Assembly: GCA_958299035.1 (NCBI GenBank)
Contig: CATQJL010000223.1
Location: 73,515,006-73,579,005 of the forward strand
Reading direction: 5' to 3'
DNA: 64,000 bases
Origin: Cylicocyclus nassatus
Taxonomy: Eukaryota; Nematoda; Chromadorea; Rhabditida; Strongylidae
The notes below the pieces were generated by a model, which did not search any database, was not told where the DNA came from, and saw only the letters and a program-made list of their open reading frames with translations. Of the stretch, positions 23,969 through 35,782 are shown piece by piece (within the stretch, counting starts at the first letter, position 1; each line of letters begins with the position of its first letter). The translations under genes were made by a program, and so were the position numbers.

Positions 23969-25495
23969 CAGTGCTGGACAAAATTATAGGTCCACTCTAA
24001 AAAATGCCATAACTCACTCTGTTGTCAATAAAATGTTCCAAAATTTGGTACACTCGTGTGTTTGCCAGCCTACTATCAGTCTTCAAAATAGGTCTCGTTT
24101 TTGTTTGGTTATTCAAGAAAAAATTGAAAATTCTGAAAAAAGCAGGCTTGAAGGCTGGACAAAATTATATGTCCACCTGGAGTTTTTACCTAAAGCACCT
24201 TAGCTCCCGAATTTCTCTAGGTAGGTACACATCTAAAAATGTTAAGCAGCTGCTTTAGTCAAGCTGTGTCATGCCTTCAAAAAGAACTGATTATCTGCTT
24301 TTTTTGCCTTGAAAATGCTTTCATTTGCATTTCGCTACACAAACCTGCATTGAATAAGAAATTCTGCAGTTTCTCAGCTAGATCGGAATCGACGGAGTTT
24401 CATCTACCTTCTGGGTGCTTTTTGACTTGAGCATACTTTTTGCTGCTGAAGCAAATCCGACATCGACTCAATAGGGAGAGTAAGCCTCATTTGCTGCCCT
24501 AAAACCCTTTATGCATTGTTATTATAACTTCAAGATATTGTAGAAGCATTCTTTACACAAGAATAAAGCTGTTCGCCATACTCGCAAGTGTCCACAAAGC
24601 TGCCTTGCTTCTTTTTTGAAACACGAGTTGTGTGCAACGTAATGATGGTGTTACGCAGACCCAAAATAGCTTGCCAAGAGTGCTACCACACTTAGATTTT
24701 TGACAGTAATTATTTACTAGATAGTGGATACAGCTTGTAGTGTATGTTAGCACATGATTCTTCAAATTACTGTCGGAGTCACAAAAAGCTTTGGTGCTTG
24801 TCGTAATCAGTTTCTGCAGGGCGATTTCAGTAATTACACTCGAATGCTAGAATCTCCAGAAGGTTGTAACCATAGAATACGGACTCCCCAGAAACAATGC
24901 CTTTACTTTACTTAATGCTTCTGAGGACATTGTAAAAGAAGTTTGAAGGCAGAAATTTGAACTCAGGATTGCAGTATTGTCAATGTCGGATTTGCTTCAG
25001 CAGCAAAAAGTCGGTTTTTTTCCTCAATGCTCACGTCAAAGAGCATCCAGAAAGTATATAAAACCCCGTCCTTTCCGATCCAGGTGAGAAACCGCAGAAT
25101 TCCTTACTCAACGCAGGTTTGTGGAGCGAAATACATGTGAAAGCATTTTCAAGGCAAAAAAGCAGATAATCAGTTCTTTTTGGAGGCATGACACAGCTTG
25201 ACTAAAGCAGCTGTTTAACATTTTTAGATGTGTATACCTACCTGAAGAAATTCGGGAGCTAAGAAGTGCTTTAGTCAGTAAAAACCCCAGGTGGACCTAT
25301 AATTTTGTCCAGCCTTCAAGCCTGCTTTTTTTAAAATTTTCAGTTTTTTCTTGAATAACCAGACGAAAACGAGACCCATTTTGATGACTGATAGTAGGCT
25401 GGTAAACACACGACTGTACCAAACTTTGGAACAATTTATTGACAATAGAGTGAGTTATGGCACTTTTTTAGAGTGGATAATTTTGTCCAGCACTG
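23969..25495. mobile_element. Tc1-like element with IR/DR ends, non-autonomous
   Basis: The ends are CAGTGCTGGACAAAATTATA and its complement, the Tc1-type start, with TA on both sides. Unit 2 keeps the empty site with one TA: CTCCAAAATATCAAATTG (about 55,914). Inverted arms run about 500 bp. Each arm holds a second internal copy of GCTGGACAAAATTATA about 180 bp in (24,156 on the left, about 25,310 on the right), as in IR/DR elements where transposase binds two sites per end. The centre (24,480-25,000) has no transposase frame. Confidence 0.9.
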
Positions 25496-26289
25496 TATCA
25501 ACTTGTTAATTTTTTTAGAGAGAAGATTGTTATATTGACCACAATGAAAAATAAGCCACAAAGAATGCCGTTTTAACCCTGAATAGGAGAATCGGGTAAT
25601 AAATTTTGTGCACATTTCATGTCAGTTGACCACAATATTTGCTAAACCTTCGCCAAATAACGCTGATCACAAAATCGCGCAATTTCGCGCGGTAGCCGCC
25701 ATTTTCGGGATATGGTGGATGGGTCAAAACTCCAAACCGAAACTTTGCCTATTAGCTTAATCAACATGTTGACGATATTTATGATAATGATAGTGGCTCT
25801 AGGCTCTAACAGAGTTGAATCATTATAGATTATTAATACTCACCCAATGTGCAAAAATCTCCAATTCACTACCGATATCATAATCGTATTGAGCAGGCCG
25901 AAAACCCCTAGGCAGGGTTTTGAGCAATTTGGAGTTTTTGTCACCTACCGTATACCACCGCAAGAGCCTGAAAAGGTGCGAAAAACTGCTATAGTGCGAC
26001 ATAATAAGTTGGGAAATAACTTGGGCCAAAAATAACTAAAAAAACATTCAAAATGTTCTGAGCAGCGTTTAAATCTGTATAATGATGTTTTTCGTTGTAC
26101 AAGATTCATGTTCGTGCAGTATTTTGCGTATACATTAGAGAACTCATTTCAGTCGGTAACAAAATTCAAAAGTAAATTTCGAAAATTAGAAGTTTTGCGG
26201 CGATGTCATGTCAGTTGACCATATCAGCATAAATTTATTATCAAAAGCGCATTATCATACCGCACCATTATTAATTCGTTATCAAAAGT
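25496..26289. other. end of unit 1 and tandem junction
   Basis: Positions 25,520-26,190 align with 55,940-56,640. Similarity ends at about 26,190, and similarity to the start of unit 1 (about 4,150) begins at about 26,290. The ~100 bases between hold TATCAAAAG repeated twice and match neither flank. No gene is seen. Confidence 0.7.
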
Positions 26290-27769
26290 TTTAGAATGTG
26301 TAGGATCTGCGCCATTTGCGCACATCAAGTTGCTTACGAAACTGGATCATGTGGCACTCATGGCTCGATTTCGTAACCTCCTTCTCGTCTATTTTTGATT
26401 TGTGCCCAGCTGTCAAGATTCGTATAAGTTTATTACACAGCAAACTTTCCATATTGTTTTCTCTGAAAAAGCTATAAGCGTCTAATTTTAGCGAAATTGA
26501 TGGTTTGAATTTCCATATGTGTCTGGATTCAGGCATGGAAAGCTACATGGCATCGTGATCGATTGCTGTTGTTGTTAGTAAGCGATAAAAAAAGATTTCT
26601 TAAATGGTGGAGCTATGTACCTTGGACTACTTTGTCTTACAAACGGAACGTGATTTGTGGATCATGCCTATAATAATCCATTGCAGTTAACCTTGCCTTG
26701 GCCATTTGTAAAATTCTCAGATCAGAAGCCAAATTTGTTTTGGGTTTTGATAAAGAGGCTTCCTTTTATAGCTTGGCTTTGGGACTATCAGTACCGTCTG
26801 GAGATAGTGATGGGCAATGGAGACCTTCTTTACAGTCTTCCACAAGGATCCATCAGATCGGTCACGGCTGCTATTGGGTTGCTTTGACGATTCACGGCCC
26901 CTTAAATTCTGAGTAGTCCACCTTGTTGCCGACCCTCACTGGCAGCCCTACCGAAGTTTAGAAACGTTTTCATGGTCCAAGATATCGATAGACGTGAACG
27001 GTGTCTTTGGATCTCGAGTTCGTTGATGGTGGGACTACGTGTTTATACTAGTTTGCCTGGATTGCAACCGGAGCGTGATTTGCGGTTCATGCCTGTAATA
27101 ACCCATTCCGGCTATTTGACTTGCCTTGGTCATTTTAAAGTTTTCAGATCAGAAGCCAAAATTTTTTTGACGGTTCTTTTTAAACAGACTTTCTTTCAAA
27201 CAATTAGCTTCATTTTCGCTTTTTGCCCTCTACTCTTTGTTGGATCGCAATCCTAACCAGAAAAGGCAAAAAGGCCAAGTGGAGAGGAGGAGGAGGCCAA
27301 AAAAAAGTCGAAGGGAACTTCGGGAAATTATCGATCTCATTGCGGACTTTTCAAAATCTCCCTAATTTCAGCTAGTGCCGAGCTCTGTTCTCGGTAGACA
27401 TACTATGGCCATTTATTTAGTTTGCTGGTTACTATTAAACCCGCACAATTAACCACTGAAAGTTGTTACAATGTTTGTTCACTAAGTTCTTTCAGCAATT
27501 TTAGTACAACCAGCTGTTCTGAATCATATTCCGGAGGGTTTTAAGAATTCTGGTTTGTATTCATCAAAGCAAACCACATGCGCCTCTTATATATACATCT
27601 TTAAAACTCCTTACACCTTGGAACTGCAAAAAAAGCGTCTCTTGAAAGAAAGGCTTGCTAGCTTAATACCATGATATGTCTGACAAAGTTTATTGCGCTA
27701 AATTGGATATAAGGTAAAGCGAACTTCATGAAACGATAAACAATTTGACGTTTATTGTACATAAAATCA

Positions 27770-28465
27770 CTACTGTAACTCGGATATGAGTTCGTTGAAT
27801 GGCCTCCATATTAAGCAATAATTCATGCAGTTACCATGGCTCCCCCAAGGAGTCGCTAGAGCAGCGTTAACATCCGGGCACCAATCCCTTTCGCACTGTA
27901 ATACGTTTGACTTAGTCTGCAGATTCAAGTTGATAAGACTTCGGTGTTCTTACGACCTTCCAGCAGTAATCCACGCATCTTGAGTCGTTCTTTGGCAAGG
28001 AGTAACGAATATATCCAACTTCCCTACACCATTCCCCGCACTGTATTAATTAAGTTACTCGGATCCGTATCTTTGCAAAAAAGCTCAAACCTCCTCTTCC
28101 GTCCATATCCTGTTTCCTTCGAAGCGATAGGGAGTCGTTACAACAAGGCTTGTTGTGGAGTATTGTCCATCATCAGCCGTTTCATTTGAAGATGTAAATA
28201 CTTTTGTACTGGATGATCCATATGAAGATGTTGTAATATCGCTTGCGGATACATCTTCACCGGATCCTCCATATGAAGTTGTAATATCGCTTGCAGGTAC
28301 TTCTTCGCCGAATACTCCATGTGAAGTTGTTGTAAAATCGCTTGCAGATACCTCTTCACGGGATCCTCCATATGAAGCTGTTGTAATATCGCCATCATTT
28401 TGGGATGCAGTACATGTAAGAATCGTTAGAAGAAGGCAGAACATCAACTCAATGTTAATCATCAT
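27770..28465 (-). CDS. secreted eight-cysteine protein, paralog 3 (3 exons)
   Basis: Exons are 28465-28091, 28040-27954 and 27895-27770, with introns of 50 and 58 bp and 195 codons. This is the unit 2 counterpart of the gene at 8.45-9.6 kb. It has a signal peptide (LMFCLLLTILTCTA) and only four Ser/Thr-rich repeat units instead of eleven, followed by a conserved SSTKVFTSSN...DGQYSTTS segment. Exon 2 encodes C-x3-C-x16-C-x3-C and exon 3 encodes C-x4-C-x16-C-x3-C. Exons 2 and 3 are much better conserved than the repeat region, which suggests the cysteine modules are the working part. AATAAA lies 14 bases past the stop (TTTATT at 27,751). The same TTTTCATTTAG precedes the start codon. No stops or frameshifts are visible. 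Function unknown. Confidence 0.88.
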
Positions 28466-28772
28466 CCACTAAATGAAAACCTTGTTACAATTGTAAGGGT
28501 TCTTCAAACTCTATTGGAATCGCCAAGATGTGCAATAAACAACAAGAATTTTGTAAAGCACGTCTGGAGATTGTGCATAAAATCAAAAACAATGGCGTTA
28601 GGATTTTCCCATATACAACCAAACATGTCATATTGAGCTTCAAGCTTGTACCATCCCTCGAGGTCCCAACATTATAAACTATCCTAGTCAAAAAAGGTAG
28701 GGTCCGTGCTTAGGTGCTATTTACACAATACGCTGATTTTTGATGTTAGAGTCGCCTGTGAAGAAGTTGATA

Positions 28773-31055
28773 CAGTGCTGGACATAATCATAAAGCCACT
28801 CTAGAAATTGCCGTAATTTTCGTTCTTGTCAATGAATCTGTTTGAAACTTTGCTGTATTGTGCGCATGTCAACCTTCCATGACCCCGCAGTACGGCTAAC
28901 AGTCTTGTTGAATTTGAACGGAGAAAAACGAAAAAATTCGAAAAAGCCCTCTTTGAAAGCTGGACAAAATTATAAAGCCACCTGGTTTTTCTAATCACTA
29001 TCGCATTCGTTGACTCTCAAATGTTTTTGTACAATTACACCCCAAAATATGAAACATTTGCAACACCTACGGCCTGTCATCCTACTCAAATAGAAGCGAT
29101 CACTGCATTTTTTGCTTTTAAAAGCATCAAAAATCAATCTGCTTCAAAGTTTTCAAGCTCTTGTTCATTTCAAATGATAACCAGGGTAAAGCGGGGGGTG
29201 CGGCACGCCGCAGGGGGGGGGGGGTCGTTAGGGGGGGGGGGGTAGGTAGGGGGGGTCGTATCGACCCAAGGTCAAAAGCACTTGTACAAGCTGTGTGACT
29301 AAATTGACTTGATGAAAGCGCTATTGAAATCCTGCAAAATTCAAGTTCAACGACACAAACTTGCAGATACCGTATGCCTGCCGTAATCTACCGTACCTCT
29401 AATCAAGCATAATTGTCGTAATCCGCGTGTCGAATAACCCCTATGCGCCAAGTTTCAGCGAACTCTGAGGTCTCCGAGCAGTAAACAACCTTGTATAAAG
29501 CAGTAATTTAAAACATGATTAACTTCATCTTAACGGTGAGTAAGCTACCTCTTCTTGCACTCAATACAAAGCACTACTCCTTCTTTGTCCAACTCAGGAA
29601 TCCCGCTTCAGAAGACCTCCAAACTATTGAATTAGAAGCCAACCAAAATCGCTTTTAGCTTTTGATCGCTGTGCTTTCACCAAATATTACTCAGAGCTAA
29701 GAAGACGAATCAGGCTCAAAACATCCTTATGGAATCTATGAGGTTTAGGCTATTGATTCATATAAATATTGTCCGCTAAAAATGTTTTTTGATATAGTTA
29801 ATGGCCTGCGGCACCCCCCCCCCCCCTCAAAACCTGCGGCTCCCGCAGGTTTTGAGGGGGGGGGGGGGGGTGCCGACATTATAATGTCGCTCAAGTGGCT
29901 ATTCTATTCTTTCCCACTTCATTACACCTCACAAAATGCCATTCATTATCGATGACTATGCATCTAAATCACTTCCAAGACTAAAATTCATGCAATATGT
30001 GGGTCTTCGCTTCGAAACTTCTACGAATCAGCATTGAATCGAATATGTGGAGAATTCTGCAAAAAGTGAACTTTGGCTGAAGTTGCACTGCAATCTGTGA
30101 ACCAAAATGCTCTTTACAAAAACCTTGTACTACACTACAACTCAAAGAATTTTCAAGTCGCAAAAACTTTGAATTCCAAAAGATGACTTCGCAAGTGCTC
30201 TATATTAGCTTTTCTTTGTCTTTCAGCACTAATATTTATAACTCCAAGCAGTTGAATGTATTGACTAATCTAGAAAGAAATTTTTCACAGAATTTCTCTA
30301 GCTAGCTAGCAGCACTTCAGTAATTCTTGCGGACCAAACTCAAAATTACGTTTAAAATGCCGTCTCTGAGGTTCGATTCTACGAAATTAGCTAAAGATAG
30401 CTTCTAAGTAATTACATTGAAGTACGATTTTTTTCAAATTTTAGATTACAAATCATGAATTTGGTTTTGGTTGATGATTTGAAGAGTTAACAAACTTTAT
30501 TTGTTTTACATAAGAATTTTCTGATTGACCTGATATTAAGAAGCATTTGGGTTTCTTAGCGAATATTTGGGTGAATTTAATCTTCTTCTATGTTTTTAAA
30601 GCGTTTCTATGAGTTTAGAAAGAAACACTTATTTCGGACTTCATAAAAGACATGAAACTTTTTCCACTCACCTATTACCTTAGGATAGGTTGAGTAACAC
30701 ATTCAAAAAAAAATCGCAATCAAAAATATGCAAAGGGGTCAAAAATGGGCTTAGTCCCAGCTCACCTTGCTACTGGGAGTAAAATGGGCTTTCAAGTCCA
30801 TTTAAAATGGAGGTAAATCCCATTTTGCCCCACTCTAAATGGACTTTTGACGTCATCAATTCGCAGGCGAGAGCTTAGGTAGGGTTAAATCATTTTCATT
30901 TCACCGCTTTGCCTCGTGGTTGCGATGGGATGAAAATTTCTGGATAACGCGAGCGAAAGCAGATTCCGACCACTCTTCACCGCGAACGAATAAAATGGGG
31001 CTTGAAAGTCCATTTTCCTCCATTATGGACTTTCGTGGATATCATTCCAGCACTC
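28773..31055. mobile_element. Tc1-like insertion (composite, ~2.3 kb)
   Basis: The left end CAGTGCTGGACATAATCATA follows TA. The right end TCCAGCACTC, with one changed base, precedes TA. An internal AGCTGGACAAAATTATAAAG at 28,958 repeats the end motif, as in the element at 23,969. The unit 1 empty site lies near 10,510 (GAAAAAGATGAGATTTAAGG). Inside is a hAT-like element (from 29,182). The rest (29,880-31,050) is AT-rich and non-coding. The two ends are less alike than in the other copy, so the right boundary is less certain. Confidence 0.65.
29182..29875. mobile_element. hAT-like element, left half and centre
   Basis: It starts with CAGGGTAAAGCGGGG and a GGCACGCC hairpin, like the element split at 50,863/54,051. 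The interior (29,480-29,790) resembles 54,340-54,600. It ends here in a central hairpin of C- and G-runs at 29,809-29,875. The right half and its target duplication were not found. G-runs at 29,211-29,256 may vary in length in the assembly. Confidence 0.55.
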
Positions 31056-31057
31056 TA

Positions 31058-33151
31058 TTTTAGGGGAAAAAGTTCCACATAAATAGGCAATAACTGAACG
31101 TCAAGCAGGAGTCTGGTACCCCATTATATGTGTAGTAACAACCTCACTTATGCGAGGTTCTACAAAGTATAATCCTTGGCGTTCGTTGACTAATCTGTTT
31201 TTGACGTCAAAAAGAGTTCTAATCCAGAACGCCTACGGGGCCTGGTGATTATGTTGGAATGTGAAATTGTTGAAGCCAACGCAACTACTTTTCATTTTTC
31301 GACACAATAATTTGCTTCCACATCAAAGCTTGCAAAATGGAGACACTTTTGGAACTCTGCAACTTCACAATTGGTTATGCATTTTTATTTTAAAGTGTAT
31401 GACGAGAAATGTCGTAGGAGCCTGGTCCCTCGAAGGTTATGCGCAAAAGTTTGAATCACTATGAAAGAGGAGGATATGTATGCACAAAGCACGATTTTCT
31501 TATCCATAAAGATATGTAGAAGTCCGTTGTGCATAACCGCTACGTTTATATGAGTGGGCAAAATTTGACCCGTTTCTGCCTGACCACACAATAATCATTC
31601 TATGGACAACAGGTGCGTAAGCTCTGCCGTTTGCAAAATGAGGAAGATTTTGCACTGCTTATGGTTTCGTAATATTAAGTTGCGTAATAAGGTCAGCCGG
31701 TTTTTTGAAGGCGAATCAATGTCAATCTCTTACGTTTCGAAGGAAGTCTGTATTCATGCATCCACCACAACTGGGGTACTGAAGTTATAAACCTATCGGG
31801 GTCCCATTTCAAATGCCCAAGTTTCGCTTGCAAAAGACCAAGAACATCGCTCCAGAATGTGGAAAAGGCGATGGTGGCTCCCTTAAGAAATCTAAATCTG
31901 GGCTCCAGTATGTAAGTCGCATACGACACGCAATCTGACTCATTTCTTCATTATGAAATCAAGTTTCCGACATTACCATTCTAAAGTCCACTTTCAGCAG
32001 AAAACCAGATAAACTGCTGTTAGTAACTGATGGTGAATTTTACCATTTCCGCCTAAATTATGTCTGCCCTGTCGACGGGATGTGATGGCAGATGTTTCTG
32101 AAAAGCTAGAAGTGTTTTTTTCATGGTTGTTCGAAAGATCGATGGAACTCAGCACATCACGAAATTGGTTCAGCTTGACTTTACAGTTTTGGGCTCACAA
32201 TTTCCAATGGATGCAAATATATCAAATTCTGTTTGCTTCGGACTTGTTATTAGGCTCGAAACTAAGTTTTGCAACTACGTTCATAACTCAACTCTCTTTG
32301 GGTATGGCGCGCTCAAACTTTGGCAAGATGTAGAGCGTCATGCGAGCTAAAAATCCCCAAACTGTTTGAATTTTGAAAACAATCAAGAAAAAGTCCAGGC
32401 ATTTTCGAAAACTACTGACGTTTGAGAATTTTTGGGGTTTTAAGCCAAAATAAAGCCTTTAGCCGCCTAGATCATGCGCAACAATTCAGAATCGTGTAAG
32501 AATTGTTGCTAGATGTTTATTCATTCGGATCACCAAAAAAGAAGTAAAATTCAGTGGCAAGTCGAGATTTGGCGCCCTTACAAACTCGAACAAGTCGCTG
32601 TGCGCAAGGCTGCTGGAGACAACCGCCAATGACCAAGAAGTCAGAGCCACAAAATTTCCCGAGCCTTTACATACCAAGGTTCTTTGATCTGCTAAACACG
32701 AATATCGCATTTTATTTGTTGAATCAACTCCTCTTTTTTGTTTAGGGTGAGACCCTATGTCGTGCTCCTACAGCAACCTTATAAAAAGCCCTTATCACGC
32801 AACTTCAGTACCGTTTTCGTGATCAGCATGTCGGATAAATCCTCTATGCCAAGTTTCAGCCGAATCCATCGAATTTTATAATTTTTTGCCTTCATACCAT
32901 ATACCTATCGTAACCCCCGACGTAAAAATTTGGTAGAGCGGCAGCTGTGCTTGTAGTTTACGTCACAAACAACACGGTGGCAAAATTTGAGTGCGCCATG
33001 TTGAGTGAGAGGAATGTTACTGAATGAGTTGGAAAACTTAGTTTCCAACCTAATATAATCAGACCGCCCACGTTGATGGGCAGAATTACTACTCGTTTCT
33101 ACTTTCTGGGGCGATTCTCTCGCTTAACTGTCTATCTTTGGCAATTACTTA
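31058..33151. other. shared unit sequence, no gene recognised
   Basis: Aligns with 10,530-11,575 plus unit 2-specific stretches. There is no conserved frame. Confidence 0.4.
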
Positions 33152-33602
33152 CATGGGAATGGTCAGAAGTCGAAGTGGCCAAACCAAACAAGCTGTATAC
33201 CATTCGATGCAGTATAAAACGCTGACTTAGAATCTGTCTTTCTTATCTGCTTCCCGCTTCTGCGGACGAAGCCACAAGCGGTTTTATTGTGAAAAAATCA
33301 CACATAAAAACAGCGAAATTGAGCTCACTGTTGCACTTTTAGCTCAGCTTCTTTTTTTTTAAATTGAAGTAGGCTAGCTGCATGTTTTGGCCCAGCATTA
33401 AGGCGAACGTGGCTCTGCACGGCTAAATTTTCAATTTCACGCTTAATTTCTTAGCAAAATAATAGTTTTTAATGGCTTGTAGCTTCGTCCACAGAAGTGG
33501 GAAGCAGATAAGAAAGACAGATTCGAAGTCAGCGTTTTATACTGCATCGAATGGTATACAGCTTGTTTGGTTTGGCCACTTCGACTTCTGACCATTCCCT
33601 TG
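33152..33602. mobile_element. PIF/Harbinger-like MITE, TTA duplication
   Basis: The ends are CATGGGAATGGTCAGAAGTC and the complement of CAAGGGAATGGTCAGAAGTC, flanked by TTA on each side. Unit 1 has the undisturbed site ACTTAGTTAGG (about 11,575) with one TTA. The two halves are inverted over most of the 451 bp. No coding frame. Confidence 0.85.
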
Positions 33603-34689
33603 TTAGTTAGGGGCCCTCCCATTACACTGCATCAAGTTCTTATCAGCCTCAATTTGGGTGGAAGTGCTGTGAAAGGCTTTCTCTTTGAGTTTTACACATC
33701 AACGTACATTGCGCCTTCGAGAAAGGTCAGATTGCTGCGAAAACAGGAAAGCTCGCTTTGTGAAAGGTGCTATCGTTTTTAGTTTACTCAGCAATGATAA
33801 CAAAGCTATTCACCAACCGGAAGTTCTCGTTTCGGACCCCATTTGGAGGTTAGCATCTGAAGGCAGCCTTGAAAAAGAGGAGTCGACTATTAGTGTGAAT
33901 ATGGACAGAAGTGATAGTGTATCAAAACCGTACTCTCTATAGTTTCTACTCGAAAAGTCGCAAGCTACTTTTTTCTCCCTCTTTTACTACCGAAGCTAGC
34001 TAAAATGTTCATTGTACTTCTCAACGACTAATATAAGGTTTCCTTCTTAGCATTAACAAGAGCTAGGGTTTTACATGACAAAGCTCGTCATGTTTGGTGG
34101 TTTCGAGAGTTCAAACTTCTATGTCGAAGATGGTATGATATTGATAGATTGCGAGCTATGGTTGTTCTATAAGTTCGTGGCGTTTTCACTCTCGTCCTCA
34201 TTCTTCTGAAAGGCCGTTGATTTGCAGCAAGAGGCGCATATCGTTGAAAAAAGCTAAGCATGCCTTTATGAACTTATTGGTTTTGATGGATTTTGACCCT
34301 CTTCGATTTCTCAGCTTACAAATGTGGAATTTTCGAAAGACATAAGAGGCATTTTTGATATCTGCTCGCTCTATCTTTGAAAATATGTAAATTGCATAGA
34401 TTTTTCGCAGATTACGAAATTGGCGCTTTCTCAGTAGACAAAAAAGGATCAAATTGCTCCAAGAAAACCAAGAATTATAGGATGTTCACTAAACACCCCG
34501 TAAACTTTTTACAGGATGGGCAGGAGGCTCTGCACTGAAAATTGCTAAACAAGAACAAAGTCGATCAAGTCGATCATGTCGCACGCAACCCAATTGCACC
34601 GTCCAAACATATTCGCATTACAAAAGTGACTCAGAAGAAAGTTTCAGCGAGTTTTTCTGCATGACAAAATATGGCTTCCGAACGGCAAG

Positions 34690-34950
34690 CGTCGTCGTGT
34701 TTACAAGACTTGACTGAGAGACATATTGGTATCCGATATACTCCACAGACCTAGCCCCACCAGATTCATTTGTCCCTCTCTCTTGCAAACCATGGGAACG
34801 GCGCTTGTGTTGAATATAAAGACGATCTTACGTGCTGGCCAGACGACTTTCACGGGACCAGACCTGCTGAGTTTTGGAAAAACGAAGTTGAAAATCTGAC
34901 GCCAATGTGGTAAACGGTTGTGCGCAACAACCACATTAATTACTGAATTT
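34690..34950 (+). pseudogene. mariner transposase C-terminal relic
   Basis: Unit 2 counterpart of the relic at 12,560-12,960. A DLAPPDSF-like segment, DDL...WPDDFHGTRPAEFWKNEVENL and TVV can be read, with frameshifts and a stop. It is decayed and non-functional. Confidence 0.6.
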
Positions 34951-35059
34951 TGACGAAATTTTGTCCTTGGTTTATGAAAACGCTACGAGCTTATGGAACG
35001 ACCTAATACTTGTTCACTATGAGAAAAGAATAGATAGCTTCACAGCTATTTTACATGGA

Positions 35060-35198
35060 GCGGTGCACTTATGTTCGAAGATTCAATCAGAAGAAGGGAG
35101 CTATTGAAGAACTTGCGGATGATATTTCTCGATCTGCCGAGGCGACAACAGGGAGAAGATTGAAGAAGAGCGTGCTAGGTTGGAAGCAGAAGTACGAG
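35060..35198 (+). pseudogene. fragment of an unknown coiled-coil coding sequence
   Basis: Two overlapping frames look coding. One reads AIEELADDISRSAEAT; after a one-base shift near 35,148 the next reads EKIEEERARLEAEVRAQ, with a strong heptad-like charge pattern. The fragment is absent from unit 1. It stops where the tandem-repeat element at 35,199 begins. It could be a captured or retroposed piece of a host gene. The parent is not recognised. Confidence 0.4.
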
Positions 35199-35782
35199 CT
35201 CAGACAATCGACGGGACCCCTCCGCCGGACCCTCGGAAACTGCCAGAGTCGCGCCGGACCCAGTTGACCAATGAGAGAAGGGCAAATGGGCGGTCCATCG
35301 CGGTGGCATCACTGGCAGGCAAATGGGAGGCTTCTCCGGCCCTGCTGCAAAGGTCCGCCATTTCTCCGGCGCGACTCTGCCAGATTTGGCGGACTCCGCG
35401 CCGCAGAAATCCGCGCGGCGCGTGTCCGCCAAATTTGGAAGAGCCGCGCCGGAGAAAATGGGAGGTATCCGGAGCAGAAAATGGGAGGTATCCGGAGCAG
35501 AAAATGGGAGGTATCCGGAGCAGAAAATGGGAGGTATCCGGAGCAGGAAATGGGAGGTATCCGGAGCAGAAATTAGAGGGCTCCGCAGCAGAAAATGGGA
35601 GGTATCCGGAGCAGAAAATGAGGGGCCTCCGGAGCAGAAAATGGGAGGTATCCGGAGCAGAAAATGGGAGGTATCCGGAGCAGAAATGGGAGGGCTCCGC
35701 CGGACAAATGGGAGACCCACCGCTGGGGAAACGCCGCGACCCTGCCATTTCTCCGGCGGAGGGGTCCTATCCGCTGCCTGAG
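35199..35782. mobile_element. CTCAGACA-ended TIR element with 23-bp tandem array
   Basis: The left end CTCAGACAATCGACGGGACC and the right end GGGGTCCTATCCGCTGCCTGAG form imperfect ~32-bp inverted repeats, including GGACCCCTCCGCCGGA and its exact complement. AG flanks both sides, consistent with a 2-bp target duplication. The centre (35,453-35,695) is about 11 copies of a 23-bp unit, GGAGCAGAAAATGGGAGGTA plus TCC, with variants. The long overlapping open frames on both strands come from this GC-rich array and are not genes. Related copies: 50,866-54,050 and the smaller element at 48,661. Confidence 0.8.

Larger units (their letters stand above)
4130..26190. repeat. tandem duplication, unit 1 (~22 kb)
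   Basis: Sequence in this span recurs in the same order and orientation at 26,290-56,640. Matching points, first unit then second: 4,150/26,290; 4,430-4,780/26,560-26,910; 6,790-7,160/26,975-27,400; the eight-cysteine genes at 8.45-9.6/27.77-28.47 kb; 10,530/31,085; 11,485/33,055; 12,650/34,715; 13,060/35,880; 16,280/39,978; 17,930/41,780; 19,200/43,070; 20,810/47,850; the phosphatases at 21.76-23.9/49.2-55.86 kb; and 25,520-26,190/55,940-56,640. The stretches that do not match are transposon insertions. Divergence is clear but moderate, so the duplication is not recent. Confidence 0.85.
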
